Assembly (NCBI GenBank): GCA_002751075.1
Contig: NAOQ01000424.1
Coordinates: 14,447-26,498 of the forward strand
From: Ichthyophonus hoferi
Taxonomy: Eukaryota > Opisthokonta > Ichthyosporea > Ichthyophonida > Ichthyophonidae
Direction of reading: 5' to 3'
DNA length: 12,052 bases
The notes beneath the pieces were generated by a model. It did no database searches and was not told the origin of the DNA. It saw nothing but the letters and a program-made list of their open reading frames with translations. Below are positions 8,305-12,052 of this stretch, in pieces (position 1 is the stretch's first letter; each line of letters opens with the position of its first letter). The translations under genes and the position numbers were made by a program.

Positions 8305-9742
8305 TTTCTTGCGTTAATGATATGAATGTTATAGGATAATATACAGATTATTAGTGTTTGTGTATAGTGGGCGATTATTAGCTGGTTTATTGGTTTATTT
8401 TGTTGAATTGACGTGAATGTTATATGTGTAGTGTGTGTATGTTACAATAGTAAAACAAGAAGGCTTTATTCGTACCACAAGACCTGCACTATCGTCTAAT
8501 TAAATACATATATATATAAATATATACATATATATACGTACATACACATAAACTCCAAACTACCCTACTAAGTAGAATATAATCCTTGTTATTTATGGTT
8601 CACGTTAGTTAAACTGTTTAATTTGAATAGTGATAGATTGAACCAATCATAATTTATATTGACAAACTACGAATGCGATTATACCAATAAGGGGTTTGGA
8701 TTGGAAAGAGTATAGATGAAATCGTACAATAATTGATTAGAATATAAATTTATCCACTACATTATCCAATCATAGATTAGGTTAGTTTTAAATTATACCA
8801 AATGCAAATTATTCACTTTCTGCATTGCATAAAGATTAATTGAATGCTCGGTTTTATCAGAATGAGAGCTTCCTATTGGCAATTATATACATTGCATATT
8901 TTGGAAGATTATATAACTATATATTGTTTAATGCTATAGATAAAATAAAATATGGCCCTTTATTGACTTATAAATAATTATTTGAGCCATTAAATAATTT
9001 TAAAAAGCTTTGCACTACTTTGTCTTTAGATGTTAGACATCCTATTGGCAAGTGGTTATCTAATTGTCATTATAAAACATCTTAAAGTGTATCTACTATT
9101 GGTTATATTGTATGAGATTGTGACCACACCAATTAAATTTACAGGATAAATTTTACTTTTACCAATCAATATACAGCTATTAAATAAACATAAATATATA
9201 AATAACTTCGTGCAATGAAACCCCGTGTAGATGAGGCCAATCGCACTTGACTATTGTTGATGTGTTAATATCTTGACATTTAAAATATAGCATAGTACAA
9301 TTATTAGGAATAATTGTTTAAAAAGGACTATTTAATTAATTTTTATATATTTTTTTATGGTTATGGTTATAATCATTTAATATTATTTGTAATTATTATT
9401 ACATACGTAATCTAGAAAAATAACTTGGGTAATCTATTGGTGTTAACTCGCAATCCAAGATGATCTATTAAAATTGAGCCAGCCAATGGTAGAGATTCTA
9501 TAACTATAATAAGCCATTTGAGATCTTATGTTTTAGGGCCTTAAATTTACGTAATATATATTAAAACAAGTGGTTACTTGCTCTAAGGATTAGACGCTCG
9601 TTTACAATTTGATCGTAACTTTCTAATAATATTATTGTATAAAATGTTTGAATATACAATTTATATTTAATACATTTAACAGGTGAGTAGGACATAATTT
9701 TATTTTAACTCTGTATACAATATAGTTAGTCTGGTTCGGGAC
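8305..9742. other. Intergenic, CCAAT-rich region upstream of the GT43 gene
   Basis: This is the likely shared upstream region of the minus-strand GT43 gene and a possible plus-strand gene at 9795. No coding exon was recognised. About 13 CCAAT or ATTGG pentamers occur in both orientations (for example near 8389, 8642, 8683, 8700, 8766, 8874, 9043, 9099, 9163, 9238, 9435 and 9482). An AT/ACAT microsatellite at about 8502-8546 supplies TATA-like sequence on the minus strand, about 200 bases before the GT43 start codon. A transcription start could not be fixed. Confidence 0.5.
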
Positions 9743-9750
9743 TATAAAAA
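9743..9750 (+). promoter_or_regulatory. TATA box candidate TATAAAAA
   Basis: TATAAAAA is flanked by GC-richer bases (GGGAC before, TCGCGGGCC after), as core promoters often are and as is unusual in this AT-rich window. A start about 30 bases on would lie near 9775, shortly before the ATG at 9795. Confidence 0.4.
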
Positions 9751-9794
9751 TCGCGGGCCAGATAATTTGGTTTGACTCGTAACAATACAGTACA

Positions 9795-9806
9795 ATGGTT
9801 CTGTCT
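9795..9806 (+). CDS. Possible 4-codon first coding exon (MVLS)
   Basis: ATG GTT CTG TCT is followed at once by the strong donor GTAAGT, about 45 bases after a TATA box; ACA before the ATG gives a favourable A at -3. That promoter-start-donor arrangement is the only evidence. No downstream exon could be joined with confidence. Acceptor candidates near 10070-10073 give only a short frame, and the isolated exon at 10837 matches in phase but resembles no known family. Confidence 0.25.
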
Positions 9807-10376
9807 GTAAGTATGTCACCATTGTAATATATAGTGCTACGTACGAGTTAATCTATTTTAATAAGTTGATTTGTTTGGTGCATTAAAATCGCTATAGTTA
9901 GAATACTGCAATAATCGATAGTTGCAACCAAATATTGGCGATAAATTTTGTTTTGGATTAATAGTAAAACAAGCAGAATGTTGTTCGAGTATAAAAAATA
10001 TCAAAAAATTCCTAAACGTAATTGACAGAAAAAGATGATAGTAATCACTAATAAGTTATTGTGGTTGTAGCAGGCCACCCCCAGTGTTATATGTGGGTCA
10101 ACAATATTAATACCTGGATAGTCATTGCCAACCTAATAAGAACCTTTTTGTTCAAAGTTGTCTAGAAACTAATATTATAACCTATCCGGCTCTTTGCCCA
10201 ACTTATAGTTTAATGGTTAACTTTATCAGTTTATGGTTATCACTTATATATAGATTTGTGTCTTTTAAATATGGCTACTGTCATATATAGCCACAAATGA
10301 CAGATGCAACATCATCAAAGTAGCTATAGCTATAGTTAGCTAATTAACTAATGCTGGGTTCAAAAGTATTCTATAT
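9807..10376. other. AT-rich stretch with no recognised gene
   Basis: This may be intron of the possible gene starting at 9795. A modest GC-richer patch at about 10070-10100, after a GTAGCAG acceptor-like site, is open for only about 16 codons. I see no repeat, RNA gene or family match. Confidence 0.4.
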
Positions 10377-10428
10377 ATAAAATGCCATATTTTGACAGTA
10401 TAAAAAGTTCTGTCTGAGACAGATTGGG
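10377..10428 (+). promoter_or_regulatory. TATA plus palindrome module, copy 2
   Basis: TATAAAAAG (10399-10407) is followed by the 15-base palindrome TCTGTCTGAGACAGA (10409-10423, one-base centre). It matches copy 1 at about 850-900 in the same orientation, with identical CTGAGACAGATTG cores. Inverted AGAC boxes resemble Smad-type sites, but that is only a base-pattern resemblance. Downstream candidates are the exon at 10837 and the secreted-protein start at 11864. Confidence 0.35.
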
Positions 10429-10836
10429 AACTCTTGGTTCTGTAGCTGAAACCAACAGCATCTTTACAGAATTTTCATACATATTTTATGCATGTTTAAC
10501 CTATGCATGTTTCCTACTAACAGCTGTAACTGAGTTACTTCTGTTATTTGTCTTGTTTTATTATGCTCATTAAATTATGATGTTTTTCTTAACTATACTG
10601 TATTATACTTTCCGTTTAATTTTGTAACAATTAATTCTAATTCACATTTGTAGTGTACCACATAAAGCATTGTTGATCTATATATGTTTTATGTTTAAAG
10701 TTGCTGTATTTTTGCACATTGTAATTCAAACTTAGAACCGTGCAGGAACCTTATAAGAATATCGTATGGAAAAAAACCTCCTTTATTATTAGTTAATCTT
10801 CCCCTTTTATATTTTTTTGACTTTTGTTTAATGCAG

Positions 10837-10917
10837 ATATTAATAAAGAATCATGCTAGTCAATATACTTTATGGAAGATTAATGAAGCCCACCAAAATT
10901 ATTTGATCTTATTCTGA
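10837..10917 (+). CDS. Possible terminal exon, unrecognised
   Basis: A long pyrimidine tract ending TTTAATGCAG forms one of the best acceptors in the right half. It is followed by 26 open codons (beginning ILIKNHASQYTLWKINEAHQ) and TGA; the other two phases close early. There is no family match and no canonical AATAAA close behind. A chance frame after a T-rich run remains quite possible. Confidence 0.2.
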   Translation: MLIKNHASQYTLWKINEAHQNYLILF

Positions 10918-11080
10918 TGGTGTTAAGTATATTGTCCTTATTTGATTAGCTTTTTTTTAAACCAATTATCTCATTAGGGCAAATGATCACATTGTGGTAT
11001 TGATAAATCATCTACTATGAATTAAGAACGCTGTTCAATTAATTAATATCAGACCAATCATTTCATGTTCAACTTGTTAC

Positions 11081-11360
11081 CAGACCTTTGGCCGAGCTAT
11101 ATTTTTATTTGAAGTTGATTGGTCTTGGAACAGATTCGAACTATTACCCGCAATGTGGGATGCAATGACTGGGATAGTCATGCATATTTCGGACATTTCA
11201 TTATTTTCATGAGATTTTCTATTTCTAATCTCCTCAGCGCTTAAATGCAAGGAGCTTAAAAACCTCTTTATTTTCAGATCAACTAAAATGCTAATTAACC
11301 AGTATAACCCATTAGCCATTATACTTCTCCATAGCTTAGTCAATACCAAGCAAGAAAAAC
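11081..11360 (-). CDS. Possible internal exon, unrecognised
   Basis: A 280-base frame, uninterrupted between an acceptor (AATTCATTGCAG, ending 11361) and a donor (GTAACA from 11080). The reading has a hydrophobic stretch (NGLYWLISILVDLKIKRFLS) followed by a hydrophilic Ser/Asn/Glu-rich half with several Met. Amino-acid use is less skewed than in the repeat-derived frames nearby. No family was recognised, and no partner exon could be joined in phase with confidence; a frame at 11719-11507 behind a TTCTCTCCTTATTAG acceptor is the only nearby candidate and looks like AT-rich noise. Confidence 0.25.
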
Positions 11361-11863
11361 TGCAATGAATTTATTTATAAAGTCTTTGACTCAAACGATA
11401 AACACGTAGCATTTGTAGACTTTCTTTATTCCCCCAACTCTCTAGGCTAAAGCCATATTGCATTTTTTTATAGATATTCCTTATGGTAGGATATAATTAA
11501 CAGTTTCTATGGCCCTACATATAATCTTAATCTTATGATGATATAGAAAAATAATTGCACAGATTCAATCAAGATACAATATTGTTTATAGAATATATAG
11601 TGGAAGTGTACTGGGCCCATAACTGTGTTATAATATTGATCATCTATTATTGAAAATAATAAGTAGAGACAGAAGCGTTCATGTAACCTATATTCGCTAA
11701 TAAGGAGAGAAAATACCAAATTAAGAGGCGTTTAAACTTGTCGTTCCTTTCCATACAGGGAGTAGAAATATGCTAAGAAATATGTTTCTTATTAAACAAG
11801 TTGGCAGGATTTGTCTTAAGCAGGATGCCTAATCAATGAGTTATCTTATATGTACCCCAAAAT
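11361..11863. other. AT-rich gap before the secreted-peptide start
   Basis: No supported gene. A 70-codon minus-strand frame (11719-11507) is Tyr/Ile/Phe-rich and has a good acceptor-like TTCTCTCCTTATTAG near its start, but it resembles nothing known. The last 150 bases may hold the promoter of the plus-strand gene at 11864; no clear TATA box is visible. Confidence 0.35.
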
Positions 11864-12041
11864 ATGCGATCTGAAATGGTTTGCTATATAATCTTTTCAA
11901 TATTTATTATGCTTTCTTTATGGGATGATTCCCCTCCATCCTATCCTATTATACGTGCAAAATTGTGTGCAACTATATGCCTCAAAAGGCATTTAGATAT
12001 TAATTGTACATCAACAAAACCAGGATGCTTTGCAAAGAATT
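11864..12041 (+). CDS. Start of a small secreted Cys-rich protein, cut by the window edge
   Basis: The product would enter the secretory pathway. Residues 5-20 (MVCYIIFSIFIMLSLW) form a signal-peptide-like core, followed by a Cys-rich segment with Cys35, Cys39, Cys48 and Cys55 and an N-glycosylation sequon NCT at 47-49. A donor GTAAGC at 12042 suggests that the exon ends there, in phase 1. If it is not used, the frame reads on to a fifth mature Cys and stops at the last base of the window (62 residues). A second in-frame ATG at codon 5 would serve equally well. Spacing CxxxCL faintly recalls the Cys-rich head of anosmin-type extracellular proteins; that is a weak guess. Confidence 0.4.
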
Positions 12042-12052
12042 GTAAGCAATAA

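Noticed and set aside
1-12052. Virus-derived or LTR-type elements
   Set aside because: No paired terminal repeats and no reverse transcriptase, integrase, capsid or envelope motifs were seen on either strand.

Overview
The window looks like nuclear DNA from an animal with a compact genome. It is AT-rich, its genes are split by short GT-AG introns (141-626 bases in the best-resolved gene), and microsatellites are plentiful. A sponge or another early-branching metazoan would fit, but that is inference: no marker gene fixes the species. No bacterial operon, tRNA, rRNA, CRISPR array or intact mobile element was seen.

Two genes can be read with support. They converge, with their ends about 0.9 kb apart. 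The best is a seven-exon minus-strand gene (8304 down to 4526). Its exons join with matching phases into a 285-residue type II membrane protein of glycosyltransferase family 43, the beta-1,3-glucuronosyltransferase (B3GAT/GlcAT) fold. The frame is whole, but most residues the family uses to hold UDP-glucuronate, metal and acceptor are replaced. I read it as a probable pseudo-glycosyltransferase, and it is the main discovery candidate here.

On the plus strand at about 1755-3656 lies a second multi-exon gene. Pieces of it match the successive helices of a RhoGAP domain, followed by a short Ser/Thr/Pro-rich tail, a stop and an AATAAA signal. Its 5' part and some junctions are unresolved, and no arginine finger could be found.

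The right third (8305-12052) is sparse. It holds a CCAAT-rich intergenic stretch, a TATA box with a tiny possible first exon at 9795, and a few isolated exon candidates. At the right edge is the start of a small secreted Cys-rich protein cut off by the window. A TATA-plus-palindrome module occurs twice (about 850-900 and 10377-10428) and may be a repeated promoter or a dispersed repeat.

The GT43 introns carry unusual architecture. Two pentanucleotide satellites in opposite orientation flank exons 4-6, pyrimidine tracts follow two 5' splice sites, and CCAAT/ATTGG pentamers are several times commoner than base composition predicts. The two supported genes show no sign of acting in one pathway: one is Golgi/secretory in family, the other a small-GTPase regulator in family.
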